Assembly (NCBI RefSeq): GCF_943590815.1
Contig: NZ_CALSBS010000003.1
Span: 276,763-340,762, forward strand
Direction: 5' to 3'
DNA from: Pseudocitrobacter vendiensis
Lineage (GTDB): Bacteria > Pseudomonadota > Gammaproteobacteria > Enterobacterales > Enterobacteriaceae
DNA: 64,000 nt
Position 1 is the first letter of the stretch. Each line of letters begins with the position of its first letter. Positions 8,363 through 17,637 of this stretch are shown here, one piece after another. The translations under genes and the position numbers were made by a program. The notes beneath the pieces were generated by a model. The model did not search any database. It had not been told where the DNA came from and saw only the letters and a program-made list of their open reading frames with translations.

Positions 8363-9025
8363 TTACTGAAGAGGGCTTAAGGTGATTTCAACGCGACGGT
8401 TCTGCGCTTTGCCTGCTTCGGTGCTGTTGCTGGCGATAGGATTAGCCGGGCCCATCCCGCTGGTGCGAATACGTGTTGCCGCTACGCCCTGAGTAATCAG
8501 CGAGCTGGCGACGGAATCAGCACGCTGCTGAGACAGTCGCATATTCAGGTCCTGGCCGCCGGTGCTGTCGGTGTAGCCAATCACATTTACCGCGGTTTTT
8601 TCATACTCTTTCAGTACCATCGCCACGCCGGTCAGGGTATTTGCGCCCGCCGGTTTCAGCGTTGCGCTGCTGCTGTCGAAGGTGACATTGCTCGGCATGT
8701 TTAACACGATGTTGTCGCCATTTCGCGTCACGCTGACGCCCGTTCCCTGCATTTTATCGCGCAGTTTGGCTTCCTGCACATCCATGTAGTAACCGACGCC
8801 GCCGCCGAGGGCCGCGCCTGCTGCCGCACCAATCAATGCACCTTTACCGCGATCTTTCTTCGACGAAGAGAGTGCGCCAACGCCCGCCCCGACCAGAGAG
8901 CCGATCCCGGCGCCAATGCCGGATTTGCCCGCTTCGCGCTCACCGGTATAAGGGTTAGTGGTGCAGCCAGAAACTGCCAGAGCTCCGCTCACAACGGCAG
9001 CAATCATCAGTACGCTTTTTTTCAT
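8363..9025 (-). CDS. yiaD: OmpA-family outer-membrane lipoprotein YiaD
   Basis: A 220-residue lipoprotein, essentially the length of E. coli YiaD. The signal peptide ends in the lipobox LAVSGC. It is followed by a glycine-rich hydrophobic stretch (IGAGIGSLVGAGVGAL, GAAAGAALGGGVGYYMD) and a C-terminal OmpA-like peptidoglycan-binding domain (TFDSSSATLKPAG, VIGYTDSTGGQDLNMRLSQQRAD, NRRVEITLSP). It anchors to the outer membrane and probably contacts peptidoglycan; in E. coli it is known as a multicopy suppressor of a bamD mutant. It is divergent from bisC, with 167 bp between the starts. Confidence 0.95.
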   Translation of the reverse strand: MKKSVLMIAAVVSGALAVSGCTTNPYTGEREAGKSGIGAGIGSLVGAGVGALSSSKKDRGKGALIGAAAGAALGGGVGYYMDVQEAKLRDKMQGTGVSVTRNGDNIVLNMPSNVTFDSSSATLKPAGANTLTGVAMVLKEYEKTAVNVIGYTDSTGGQDLNMRLSQQRADSVASSLITQGVAATRIRTSGMGPANPIASNSTEAGKAQNRRVEITLSPLQ

Positions 9026-9192
9026 CTTAATTCCTTAATCCTTTTTTATTCTTTGCCACGGTGACCGTGACGGTTGATTATGACGTGGAAAGAAGCGGAA
9101 AATTCCCTCTATAACTCCGATTTATGTAAAAAATAATGAGTGATGGTTAATTCATCACCACAACACCTGCATCGAATACTCAGGAGCACGCT

Positions 9193-11526
9193 TTGGCTAC
9201 TACAGCGAAAACGCACACCATCTTAACTGCCGCCCACTGGGGCCCCATGCTTGTCGAGACGGACGGTGAAACCGTTTTTTCCTCGCGCGGGGCGCTTGAA
9301 ACCTCGTTTGTTAACTCTTTGCAAAGCGCCGTGCGCGATCAGGTGCACAGTAAAACGCGGGTACGTTACCCGATGGTGCGCAAAGGCTATCTGGCCTCGC
9401 CAGCGTCACCTAAGGGGGTGCGCGGGCAGGATGAATTCGTGCGGGTGAGCTGGGACGAGGCGCTGGATCTCATACACGCGCAGCACAAACGTATTCGCGA
9501 AACGTATGGACCGTCCTCAATTTTTGCCGGTTCCTACGGCTGGCGATCCAATGGCGTGCTCCACAAAGCGGCGACGCTGCTACAGCGCTATATGAGCCTG
9601 GCGGGCGGTTACACCGGGCACCTGGGGGATTACTCGACCGGCGCGGCACAGGCCATCATGCCGCACGTGGTCGGCGGCAACGAAGTGTATCAGCAGCAAA
9701 CCAGCTGGCCGCTGGTGCTGGAGCATACGGACGTGGTGGTGCTGTGGAGTGCCAACCCGCTGAATACCCTGAAAATTGCCTGGAATGCTTCGGATGAACA
9801 AGGCATTCCTTACTTTGAACAACTGCGCAAAAGCGGCAAGCGCCTGATCTGCATCGATCCGATGCGATCGGAAACGGTTGATTTCTTCGGCGAGTCGATG
9901 GAATGGATTGCGCCACACATGGGCACTGACGTGGCGATGATGCTTGGCATTGCCCATACGCTGGTGGAAAACGACTGGCATGATGCGCAATTCCTCGCAC
10001 GCTGTACGACCGGATTCGACACATTTGCAAAATACTTGCTCGGTGAGCGCGACAATCAGCCGAAAACCGCCGAATGGGCATCAGCCATTTGTGGCGTAAG
10101 TGCGGCTAAAATCCGTGAACTGGCGAAACTGTTCCGCGAAAATACCACCATGTTAATGGCGGGCTGGGGCATGCAGCGTCAGCAGTTCGGCGAACAAAAG
10201 CACTGGATGGTGGTGACGCTCGCCGCCATGCTGGGGCAAATCGGTACGCCGGGCGGGGGCTTTGGGCTCTCCTATCACTTTGCCAACGGCGGCAACCCGA
10301 CGCGCCGCGCAGCCGTGCTGGCGTCGATGCAGGGCGCGGTAAAAGGGGGAGTGGATGCGGTTGATAAAATTCCCGTCGCGCGGATTGTCGAGGCACTGGA
10401 AAACCCCGGCGCACCGTATCAGCACAACGGCATGGACAGGCACTTCCCGGATATCCGTTTTGTCTGGTGGGCGGGTGGGGCTAACTTTACCCATCATCAG
10501 GACACCAACCGCTTAATTCGTGCCTGGCAGCGCCCGGAGCTGGTGGTGATTTCCGAGTGCAACTGGACGGCGGCGGCGCGTCATGCCGATATTGTTCTGC
10601 CCGCCACCACCTCTTTTGAGCGCAACGATCTGACTATGACCGGTGATTACAGTAATCAGCACCTGGTGCCGATGAAGCGCGTGGTGATGCCACGGGGTGA
10701 AGCGCGCGATGATTTTGAGGTATTTGCTGAGCTGAGTGAGCGCTGGGAAACGGGTGGGCGTGAGCGTTTCACCGAAGGCAAAAGTGACCTGCAATGGCTG
10801 GAAACGTTCTATCGCATCGCCGCAGAGCGGGGCGCCAGCCAGCAGGTTACGCTGCCGCCGTTTACAGATTTCTGGCAGGCGAATCAGCTAATCGAAATGC
10901 CGACCAGCGAACAAAACGCGCAGTTTGTCCGTTTCGCGGCCTTCCGTGCCGATCCGCAGGCCAATCCGTTGAAAACACCGAGCGGGAAAATCGAAATTTA
11001 TTCTGAACGTATCGCCAGCTTCAACTATGCCGATTGTCCGCCGCATCCGATGTGGCTGGAACCGGATGAATGGCACGGTAATGCCGAGCCGCAGCAGTTG
11101 CAGTTGCTCTCCGCGCATCCGGCGCATCGCCTGCACAGCCAGCTCAACCATACGTCCCTGCGCGAGCAGTATGCGGTCGCGGGGCGTGAACCGCTTACCC
11201 TGCATCCGCAGGATGCGCGTGCACGAAATATTCAGGATGGCGATGTGGTGCGCGTATGGAATCACCGCGGGCAGGTGCTGGCGGGCGCGGTGGTGAGCGA
11301 TGGCATAAAGCCTGGCGTGATGTGCCTGCATGAAGGCGCATGGCCGGATCTGGATCTTAAGGCCGGGGGCATCTGTAAAAACGGTGCAGTCAACGTACTG
11401 ACCAAAGACCTCCCCAGCTCGAAGCTGGGGAATGGCTGCGCGGGCAATACGGCGCTGGCGTGGGTAGAGAAATACAGCGGCCCGGCGCTTACGCTAACGG
11501 CGTTTGATCCGCCTGCCAACGCATAA
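9193..11526 (+). CDS. bisC: Biotin sulfoxide reductase
   Basis: At 777 residues it has the same length as E. coli BisC and matches it throughout. It is a molybdopterin-guanine-dinucleotide enzyme of the DMSO/TMAO reductase family that reduces biotin sulfoxide and free methionine sulfoxide. Visible family motifs are [42 protein letters not shown] and the C-terminal cofactor-binding region [19 protein letters not shown]. No Tat or Sec signal is seen, which fits a cytoplasmic enzyme. The start is TTG, six bases after a good AGGAG; no in-frame ATG exists near the conserved N-terminus. Its last 38 bp overlap the convergent yiaC. Confidence 0.96.
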   Translation: MATTAKTHTILTAAHWGPMLVETDGETVFSSRGALETSFVNSLQSAVRDQVHSKTRVRYPMVRKGYLASPASPKGVRGQDEFVRVSWDEALDLIHAQHKRIRETYGPSSIFAGSYGWRSNGVLHKAATLLQRYMSLAGGYTGHLGDYSTGAAQAIMPHVVGGNEVYQQQTSWPLVLEHTDVVVLWSANPLNTLKIAWNASDEQGIPYFEQLRKSGKRLICIDPMRSETVDFFGESMEWIAPHMGTDVAMMLGIAHTLVENDWHDAQFLARCTTGFDTFAKYLLGERDNQPKTAEWASAICGVSAAKIRELAKLFRENTTMLMAGWGMQRQQFGEQKHWMVVTLAAMLGQIGTPGGGFGLSYHFANGGNPTRRAAVLASMQGAVKGGVDAVDKIPVARIVEALENPGAPYQHNGMDRHFPDIRFVWWAGGANFTHHQDTNRLIRAWQRPELVVISECNWTAAARHADIVLPATTSFERNDLTMTGDYSNQHLVPMKRVVMPRGEARDDFEVFAELSERWETGGRERFTEGKSDLQWLETFYRIAAERGASQQVTLPPFTDFWQANQLIEMPTSEQNAQFVRFAAFRADPQANPLKTPSGKIEIYSERIASFNYADCPPHPMWLEPDEWHGNAEPQQLQLLSAHPAHRLHSQLNHTSLREQYAVAGREPLTLHPQDARARNIQDGDVVRVWNHRGQVLAGAVVSDGIKPGVMCLHEGAWPDLDLKAGGICKNGAVNVLTKDLPSSKLGNGCAGNTALAWVEKYSGPALTLTAFDPPANA

Positions 11527-11935
11527 TCCAGGTGGGATGTTTGGTCTCCTCCTGCCATGCGCCGTCTTCAATGCGAAAGCCGAGCGCATGGTAGAAATTC
11601 ACCGCGCGGCCATTTTTCTGATACACCTCCAGGCTTAACATCGGGTAGCGCTGCTTAACTTCGTTGAGCAGCGCGCTGCCAATGCCGCGATGCAGCGCCT
11701 GCGGTGCCACGAACAACGCCCCAACAAACTGGTTATCCATCACGCTGATAAACCCCAACAGGGTATCATTTTCTTCCCACACCCAGGTTTGTGCCGCCGG
11801 TAGGTAAACGTCGCGTACCAGCGCGAGGCTGTCGTGCCAGTACTGCTCATCAATAAAAGGATGCGCGAAGGTGGTGCTTTCCAGCCACAGCGTGAGCACC
11901 GGGTCGAGAGATTTAGCTGTCCACTTGCGGATCAT
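11489..11935 (-). CDS. yiaC: GNAT-family N-acetyltransferase YiaC
   Basis: This 148-residue GNAT acetyltransferase aligns with E. coli YiaC, which has been reported as a protein lysine acetyltransferase. The acetyl-CoA-binding motif appears as [17 protein letters not shown] (residues about 80-96), followed by [22 protein letters not shown]. The gene overlaps the 3' end of tag by 23 bp on the same strand, so it is probably co-transcribed with tag. Its 3' end overlaps bisC tail-to-tail by 38 bp. The C-terminus differs from E. coli, as expected where it shares sequence with bisC. Confidence 0.92.
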   Translation of the reverse strand: MIRKWTAKSLDPVLTLWLESTTFAHPFIDEQYWHDSLALVRDVYLPAAQTWVWEENDTLLGFISVMDNQFVGALFVAPQALHRGIGSALLNEVKQRYPMLSLEVYQKNGRAVNFYHALGFRIEDGAWQEETKHPTWIMRWQADQTPLA

Positions 11936-12494
11936 GCTGGCCTCCGGGATGGCAGAAACAGCCCGTTACGTGATCGTTCACCAGCCCGCACGCCTGCATA
12001 AAGGAGTAGCAAATGGTCGTGCCGACAAATTTAAAGCCACGTTTTTTCAGCGCTTTTGATAAGGCATCGGAGGCGGGCGTCGATGTAGGAATGCCGGAGA
12101 GCTCTGCCGCCTGGGTGACGATGGGCGTGTTATCCACGAACGACCAGACGAAATCGACAAAGGGCTCGCCATTCTCTTCCATCGCCAGATACGCGCGTGC
12201 GTTACCAATGATGGCCTGAATTTTCCCGCGATGGCGAATAATTCCGGCATCCAGCACCAGCCGCTCAACATCTTCTTCCGTCATGGCCGCAACCTTGCGC
12301 GGGTCGAAATGGTGGAAAGCGTGACGGTAGTTTTCGCGTTTCTTAAGTACCGTTATCCACGAAAGCCCGGCCTGCTGGCCTTCAAGGCAAATCATTTCAA
12401 ATAGCTGCTGCCCGTCTTTCTGCGCAACGCCCCACTCCTTGTCGTGATAGTCGATATAGAGTGGGTCCTGACTGACCCAACCACAACGCTGCAT
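11913..12494 (-). CDS. tag: DNA-3-methyladenine glycosylase I
   Basis: A 193-residue protein closely matching E. coli Tag (187 residues). It removes 3-methyladenine from alkylated DNA by base excision. The zinc-snap residues are present: Cys4 and His17 near the N-terminus and the C-terminal GLVNDHVTGCFCH. The core contains FEMICLEGQQAGLSWITVLKKR with the catalytic Glu. An upstream in-frame extension to 12593 exists, but AGGAG immediately precedes the ATG at 12494, and that start gives the conserved CGWVSQDPLYI N-terminus. Confidence 0.96.
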   Translation of the reverse strand: MQRCGWVSQDPLYIDYHDKEWGVAQKDGQQLFEMICLEGQQAGLSWITVLKKRENYRHAFHHFDPRKVAAMTEEDVERLVLDAGIIRHRGKIQAIIGNARAYLAMEENGEPFVDFVWSFVDNTPIVTQAAELSGIPTSTPASDALSKALKKRGFKFVGTTICYSFMQACGLVNDHVTGCFCHPGGQHDPQVDS

Positions 12495-12647
12495 ACCCTT
12501 CTCCTGTTTCATGGTCCTGACCTGATAATAAAACCTGCAAATCATGCTTGACGCCAGAAATAAAAAGACAATATTTAATACAGGGATACACACCCCCTAA
12601 AAACATAACAATATCGCCGGGTTCGGCTCTTTTCTGGAGTCGCTTGA

Positions 12648-13346
12648 ATGATTGATAAGAAATGCACTGGCTTTCGACCAGGTGTTTTGACGGCGCCTGT
12701 CTTTATTTGCTTATTATTTGCAGCTTCGGCGCACGCCTGGCAGCAAGAATATATCGTGACTGACACAGAAAGTCGTACCGCTGAACGCTATACATGGGAT
12801 AGCGATCACCAACCGCGCTATGACGATATTCTGGCGGAACGTATCAAGGCTGCCAGCGATGGGCCCGGTCTGGCGATGACGATGCCGGACGAGACGCCGC
12901 TGGACGCGACCAAATCAATGAGCATTGGCTGGAACATGCCGCTGACCGCGGGCCTGACGACCGGGCCGGTTGCTGCATGGCGTTACGATGGCTCGCCTGC
13001 CTCTGTGTTTAATGACTCGGGTGATAATGGCAGTTATACCGACCCAATGTGGCATGCCAGCATCAGTACGCTGGGCTGGCGAGTGGACTCCCGCTCCTGG
13101 TGGGGGGTTCATCCGTGGGCGCAGGTCAGTTATAACCAACAGTATGGCGAAAATCAGTGGAAAGCCCAGTCCGGCCTTAATCGCATGCCGGGCACCAATC
13201 AGGAAGGCAACTGGGTCGATGTGACGCTGGGGGCTGATATGTTTCTTAATCAACATGTTGCTGCGTATGCGGCTCTGTCGCAGGCGGACAACATGACCAC
13301 CGGTTCCAACTACCTCTATACCATGGGGGTGAGCGCTCGCTTTTAG
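12648..13346 (+). CDS. yhjY: Autotransporter beta-domain-like outer-membrane protein YhjY
   Basis: A 232-residue exported protein. The signal peptide (FICLLFAASAHA) precedes a mature part rich in alternating aromatic and polar residues. It ends in a terminal Phe (YTMGVSARF), as beta-barrel outer-membrane proteins do. Position between tag and yhjX, divergent from tag, matches E. coli yhjY, which is described as an autotransporter beta-domain/lipase-like protein. I see no catalytic GDS motif, so enzyme activity should not be assumed. CTGGAG precedes the ATG. Confidence 0.75.
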   Translation: MIDKKCTGFRPGVLTAPVFICLLFAASAHAWQQEYIVTDTESRTAERYTWDSDHQPRYDDILAERIKAASDGPGLAMTMPDETPLDATKSMSIGWNMPLTAGLTTGPVAAWRYDGSPASVFNDSGDNGSYTDPMWHASISTLGWRVDSRSWWGVHPWAQVSYNQQYGENQWKAQSGLNRMPGTNQEGNWVDVTLGADMFLNQHVAAYAALSQADNMTTGSNYLYTMGVSARF

Positions 13347-13353
13347 ATTGTCG

Positions 13354-13381
13354 GATGGCGCGGGCGACAGACCGCGCCATC
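13354..13381. terminator. Hairpin after yhjY
   Basis: A 10-bp GC-rich inverted repeat (GATGGCGCGG and its complement around an 8-base loop) lies 7 bp after the yhjY stop. It resembles a single REP arm. There is no clear U-run, so termination is possible but uncertain. Confidence 0.5.
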
Positions 13382-13400
13382 GGGCATAAGCTGCACGCAA

Positions 13401-13452
13401 TGTCATTCATTCCACTCTCAGTGCATTTCATTCCGTCCTCAACGCACTTCAT
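13401..13452 (+). promoter_or_regulatory. Three YpdB-type half-sites upstream of yhjX
   Basis: Three related 10-mers begin at 13401 (TGTCATTCAT), 13422 (TGCATTTCAT) and 13443 (CGCACTTCAT), exactly 21 bp apart. The E. coli YpdB site at yhjX is described as GGCATTTCAT repeated with 11 bp between copies, which also gives a 21-bp period. The last copy ends 71 bp before the yhjX start. Confidence 0.8.
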
Positions 13453-13523
13453 GCCTTTTTCCCCCATGGAATACGCGGGTTTCGTTATCGTAGCCGCAGT
13501 TAATTCAAGAAGGCATCTTCATC

Positions 13524-14729
13524 ATGAACGCTGCAACTCAAAATCATACTCGCTGGCTGACGCTTATCGGCACCATCATTACCCAGTTCGCGCTGGGGTC
13601 AGTTTACACCTGGAGTCTGTTTAACAGTTCGCTCTCGAGCAAGCTGGATGCGCCGGTCAGCCAGGTCGCTTTCTCCTTCGGTTTATTAAGTCTTGGCCTC
13701 GCGCTTTCGTCCTCTGTGGCCGGCAAATTACAGGAACGTTTTGGCGTAAAACGCGTCACCATGGCTTCCGGGATTTTGCTGGGCGTCGGCTTTTTCCTGA
13801 CGGCGCACTCTAACAGCCTGATGATGCTGTGGCTGAGCGCAGGTGTGCTGGTTGGCCTCGCCGACGGCGCGGGCTATCTGCTGACGCTCTCCAACTGCGT
13901 GAAATGGTTCCCGGAACGTAAAGGGCTGATTTCCGCGTTTGCTATCGGTTCTTACGGTTTAGGCAGCCTCGGTTTTAAATTCATCGACAGCCACCTGCTG
14001 GAAACTGTCGGCCTGGAAAAAACCTTCATGATTTGGGGCGCGATTGTACTGGTGATGATCGTCTTCGGCGCGATGCTGATGACCGATGCGCCGCAGCAGG
14101 AAGTGAAAAGCGTTAACGGCGTGGTCGAAAATGACTTCACTCTGGCGCAGTCCATGCGTAAACCACAGTACTGGATGCTGGCGGTGATGTTCCTGACTGC
14201 CTGCATGAGCGGCCTGTATGTCATTGGTGTGGCGAAAGATATTGCCCAGGGCATGGTACATCTGGATATCGCTACGGCGGCGAACGCAGTGACCATCATC
14301 TCTATTGCTAACCTGAGCGGTCGTCTGGTGCTGGGTATCCTGTCCGATAAAATCTCCCGTATCCGTGTCATTACTATCGGTCAGGTGATTTCGCTGGTGG
14401 GGATGGCCGCGCTGCTCTTCGCTCCGCTTAATGCCACCACCTTCTTCGCCGCCATCGCCTGTGTGGCCTTTAACTTCGGCGGTACCATCACCGTGTTCCC
14501 ATCGCTGGTGAGTGAGTTCTTCGGTCTGAACAATCTGGCGAAAAACTACGGTGTGATTTACTTAGGTTTCGGTATCGGCAGCATCTGCGGTTCGTTGATT
14601 GCCTCACTGTTCGGCGGCTTCTACGTGACCTTCTGCGTTATCTTCGCTCTGCTGATTATCTCGCTGGCGCTGTCTACCACGATTCGTCAGCCGGCCCAGC
14701 CAACACTGCGCCAGATTCACGCGCACTAA
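13524..14729 (+). CDS. yhjX: MFS transporter YhjX, pyruvate-responsive (OFA family)
   Basis: A 401-residue, 12-segment major facilitator closely matching E. coli YhjX. Typical stretches are ITQFALGSVYTWSLFN near the start and FNFGGTITVFPSLVSEFFG in the second half. It belongs to the oxalate:formate antiporter group. In E. coli its expression is switched on by the YpdA/YpdB two-component system in response to extracellular pyruvate; the transported substrate remains uncertain. Here the upstream region carries three spaced YpdB-like sites, so the same control is likely. It is a single-gene unit ended by a strong terminator. Confidence 0.95.
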   Translation: MNAATQNHTRWLTLIGTIITQFALGSVYTWSLFNSSLSSKLDAPVSQVAFSFGLLSLGLALSSSVAGKLQERFGVKRVTMASGILLGVGFFLTAHSNSLMMLWLSAGVLVGLADGAGYLLTLSNCVKWFPERKGLISAFAIGSYGLGSLGFKFIDSHLLETVGLEKTFMIWGAIVLVMIVFGAMLMTDAPQQEVKSVNGVVENDFTLAQSMRKPQYWMLAVMFLTACMSGLYVIGVAKDIAQGMVHLDIATAANAVTIISIANLSGRLVLGILSDKISRIRVITIGQVISLVGMAALLFAPLNATTFFAAIACVAFNFGGTITVFPSLVSEFFGLNNLAKNYGVIYLGFGIGSICGSLIASLFGGFYVTFCVIFALLIISLALSTTIRQPAQPTLRQIHAH

Positions 14730-14740
14730 TTGCAAGTCCG

Positions 14741-14768
14741 AAAAAAGAGGAGCTATGCTCCTCTTTTG
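14741..14768. terminator. Intrinsic terminator after yhjX
   Basis: GAGGAGC-TAT-GCTCCTC forms a 7-bp stem flanked by A6 on the left and T4 on the right, 12 bp after the yhjX stop. Confidence 0.85.
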
Positions 14769-14982
14769 CTGTTTTTAACCCCTCTTTTGTCCGCTACCGC
14801 ACTTGCTTTTTTGTAAATATCTGTAGCCAAAACACACATCATTGCCACTTTTCCCTCTGACTGTGGTCTACTTAGCCGCGCGTGTACCGAATGGACTCTA
14901 TTACTTCCGCACAATTTGCCTGATGCGCGTACCCGGATGGTATAGCGCTGATCTGTTGTTCCCTTTTTTCAGGGTTATTTGC

Positions 14983-16674
14983 ATGCGATATTTAAAAACG
15001 ATGTCTCAGCAGACGCTGTGCTGGCTGCTGGCGGTCTACATCGGTCTGTTTATGAATGCCTCAGTCTTCCTGCGTCGCTTTGAAGGCTACGCTCAGGACC
15101 TCACTTTCTGGAAAGGCGTTGCGGCTATCGTAGAGATGCTTGCCGCCGTTCTGATCTGCTTCTTCTTGCTGCGTGTTCTGTCGTTACTCGGTAGACGGGT
15201 CTGGCAGGTACTGGCGTCGTTGCTGGTGCTGATCTCCGCTGGCGCCTGTTATTACATGACCACCATGAACGTCATGATTGGCTACGGCATTGTCGCGTCG
15301 GTGATGACGACGGATATCGATCTGTCAAAAGAAGTGGTTGGCTGGACACTGGTTATCTCAGTGGTGCTGATAAGCGCTATTCCGCTGTTCCTCATCTGGT
15401 TTAACGGCAGCAACATGACGCTGTGGCGTCAGATTCGCACCCCGAAACAGCGCTGGCGCAGCGTGCTGGTCGTGCTGCTGGCCGGCCTGATGGTCTGGGG
15501 CCCCGTTCGTTTTCTTGATACGCGCCAGAAGCGTGATGACCGTATCGCAGGCGTGGATATGCCGAGCTACGGTGGCGTACTGGCCAACTCCTACCTGCCG
15601 TCTAACTGGCTCTCAGCGCTGGGGCTTTACGCTTTTGCCCAGGTGGATGAGTCATCGGATAACAAATCGCTGATGAATCCGGTTAAGAAATTCACCTATA
15701 CGCCGACGCAAAACCTCGACGATATCTATGTGATTTTTATCATCGGCGAAACCACTCGCTGGGATCACATGGGGATGCTGGGTTACGAACGCGACACTAC
15801 GCCAAAACTCTCTAAAGAGAAGAACCTGGTGATGTACCGTGGTTACTCCTGTGACACCGCGACCAAGTTGTCGCTGCGCTGCATGTTTGTGCGTGAAGGT
15901 GGGGCGGAAGATAATCCGCAGCGTACGCTCAAAGAGCAGAACGTCTTTGCGGTGCTTAAGCAGTTAGGTTTCAGTTCTGATCTGTATGCGATGCAGAGCG
16001 AGATGTGGTTCTACACCAACACGATGGCGGATAACATCGCCTACCGTGAGCAGATCGCCGCTGAACCGCGTAACCGGGGTAAAGCCGTGGACGATATGCT
16101 GCTGTCGAGCGAAGTTCAGCGTTCGCTGGATGATAACCCGCAGGGTAAACACCTGATTGTGTTGCACACTAAAGGGTCGCATTACAACTATACTCAGCGT
16201 TACCCACGCGCATTCGCTAAGTGGGGGCCAGAGTGTTATGCCGTCGATCGTAAGTGTCCGAAAGACCTGATGATCAACTCGTTTGATAACTCCATCACCT
16301 ATGTCGATCATTTTATCGATAACATTATCGATCAGGTGCGCGATAAGAAAGCGATCGTGTTCTACGCCTCTGACCACGGTGAGTCGATTGAAGAACGCGA
16401 GCACCTGCATGGCACCCCACGCCATATGGCCCCGCCGGAGCAGTTCCGCGTGCCGATGATGGTGTGGATGTCGGATAAATATCTGGAGAATCCCTCGAAT
16501 GCTGCGGCCTTTGCCCAGTTGAAGAAGGAAGCGGATATGAAGCAGCCGCGTCGTCATGTCGAGCTGTATGACACCATTATGGGCTGCCTTGGTTACACCT
16601 CGCCAAACGGCGGGATTAACGAGAATAACAACTGGTGTCACATCCCGGATGCCAGCAAGAAAGCCACGAATTAA
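14983..16674 (+). CDS. eptB: Kdo2-lipid A phosphoethanolamine 7''-transferase
   Basis: From the ATG at 14983 the protein has 563 residues, the same as E. coli EptB, and begins MRYLKTMSQQ. An open extension to 14842 has no ribosome site and no conserved protein. Five N-terminal membrane helices anchor a periplasmic sulfatase/alkaline-phosphatase-type domain. Motifs include IIGETTRWDHMGM, the predicted Thr nucleophile region SCDTATKLSLRCMF, and ASDHGESIEEREHLHGTP with zinc ligands. It transfers phosphoethanolamine from phosphatidylethanolamine to the outer Kdo of LPS. In E. coli, eptB is repressed by the sRNA MgrR; I did not find a clear pairing site here. Confidence 0.95.
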   Translation: MRYLKTMSQQTLCWLLAVYIGLFMNASVFLRRFEGYAQDLTFWKGVAAIVEMLAAVLICFFLLRVLSLLGRRVWQVLASLLVLISAGACYYMTTMNVMIGYGIVASVMTTDIDLSKEVVGWTLVISVVLISAIPLFLIWFNGSNMTLWRQIRTPKQRWRSVLVVLLAGLMVWGPVRFLDTRQKRDDRIAGVDMPSYGGVLANSYLPSNWLSALGLYAFAQVDESSDNKSLMNPVKKFTYTPTQNLDDIYVIFIIGETTRWDHMGMLGYERDTTPKLSKEKNLVMYRGYSCDTATKLSLRCMFVREGGAEDNPQRTLKEQNVFAVLKQLGFSSDLYAMQSEMWFYTNTMADNIAYREQIAAEPRNRGKAVDDMLLSSEVQRSLDDNPQGKHLIVLHTKGSHYNYTQRYPRAFAKWGPECYAVDRKCPKDLMINSFDNSITYVDHFIDNIIDQVRDKKAIVFYASDHGESIEEREHLHGTPRHMAPPEQFRVPMMVWMSDKYLENPSNAAAFAQLKKEADMKQPRRHVELYDTIMGCLGYTSPNGGINENNNWCHIPDASKKATN

Positions 16675-16765
16675 CCGGGATGGCGAGTTTCTCGCCGAAC
16701 GAATGGCTTTTTTAAGGTAAGGGATTGACGGGGATGCATCACAGCAGTAAGATGCGCCCCGCATT

Positions 16766-16842
<77 letters not shown>

Positions 16843-16848
16843 AATTTG

Positions 16849-16877
16849 AAAAGCCCGCTCTTTGAGCGGGCTTTTTT
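16849..16877 (+). terminator. Terminator of the tRNA-Pro gene
   Basis: AAGCCCGCTC-TTT-GAGCGGGCTT is an almost perfect stem followed by a run of six T, starting seven bases after the CCA end. Confidence 0.92.
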
Positions 16878-16898
16878 GCGTCTGGTGTTTGAAGACAA

Positions 16899-17064
16899 CC
16901 CTCACCCTAGCCCTCTCCCTGAGGGAGAGGGGACCGATTGCATGCAAGTTTAAGGTTAGCGCTGGTTTTCTGCCTCCCCGTGAGGGAGAGGGGACCAATT
17001 GCACGCAGGTTTAGGTTCGTGCCGCTTTTCTCCCTCTCCCTGTGGGAGAGGGCCGGGGTGAGGG
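16899..17064. repeat. Palindromic repeat cluster B
   Basis: It opens with CCCTCACCCTAGCCCTCTCC and closes with GAGAGGGCCGGGGTGAGGG, the inverted ends seen in clusters A, C, D and E. Between them lie two diverged copies of a spacer unit (GGGGACCGATTGCATGCA and GGGGACCAATTGCACGCA), each bordered by GGGAGAGG palindromes. Confidence 0.88.
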
Positions 17065-17637
17065 CAACAGCGTGCGACGATCACACATAAGGCCCTTTAC
17101 GCATCTGAATCACCGCGACCTCTCCATTTTGTGACCTATTCCATTGCTTTTTTTTATACATAGTCAGATCTTTTTTTTCGTTGCTTATGGATAACCTCAG
17201 CATTTTCCCCTGTGCGTTTTAACGTTCGCGGTATTTATCGCTCAGATAATCACCGTTCTGTGATTATTTTTTCATAATGTGATTAAACGTTAATCACTGA
17301 CCACCCGGAAATATCAAGAACAAAACTCTGGCTCGTGGCGAGTAGCATAAATTTCTCTGCTGAAAATACCGCTCTGGAGTTTTTTTAATCTTTGCCTGCC
17401 AATTCTCACCCTCGTTGTAAATCCCGGATGAGTGTATTGACGTTTTCACATTCTGTTGACAGATTGTAGGGCACGAGGGGCATTTCAGGGAGGATCTGCG
17501 CTGCAACTCACACGCTCACCTGAAAGGAATCTCCATCCCCTGTAACGCCTTCGGGCACTACCGACCAGACCGGTTAAAAAACAAATAAAGGCTGGCGGAA
17601 TAACAACAACACAACACACATAACCTGGAGCACAATA
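17065..17637 (+). promoter_or_regulatory. dppA upstream region and long leader
   Basis: No gene is seen in this AT-rich stretch of about 570 bp. TTGACA at 17456-17461 is a plausible -35 element for dppA, but the matching -10 is weak. The last part before the start (17602-17622) is a CA-rich run, TAACAACAACACAACACAC, directly ahead of the ribosome site CTGGAG (17625-17630). CA-rich leaders of this kind are the known target of the GU-rich R1 segment of the sRNA GcvB, which represses dppA in enterics. The GcvB link is inferred from similarity of context. Confidence 0.6.

Noticed and set aside
14842..14982. N-terminal extension of eptB
   Set aside because: The extra 47 residues lack a ribosome site and are not part of the 563-residue conserved protein.
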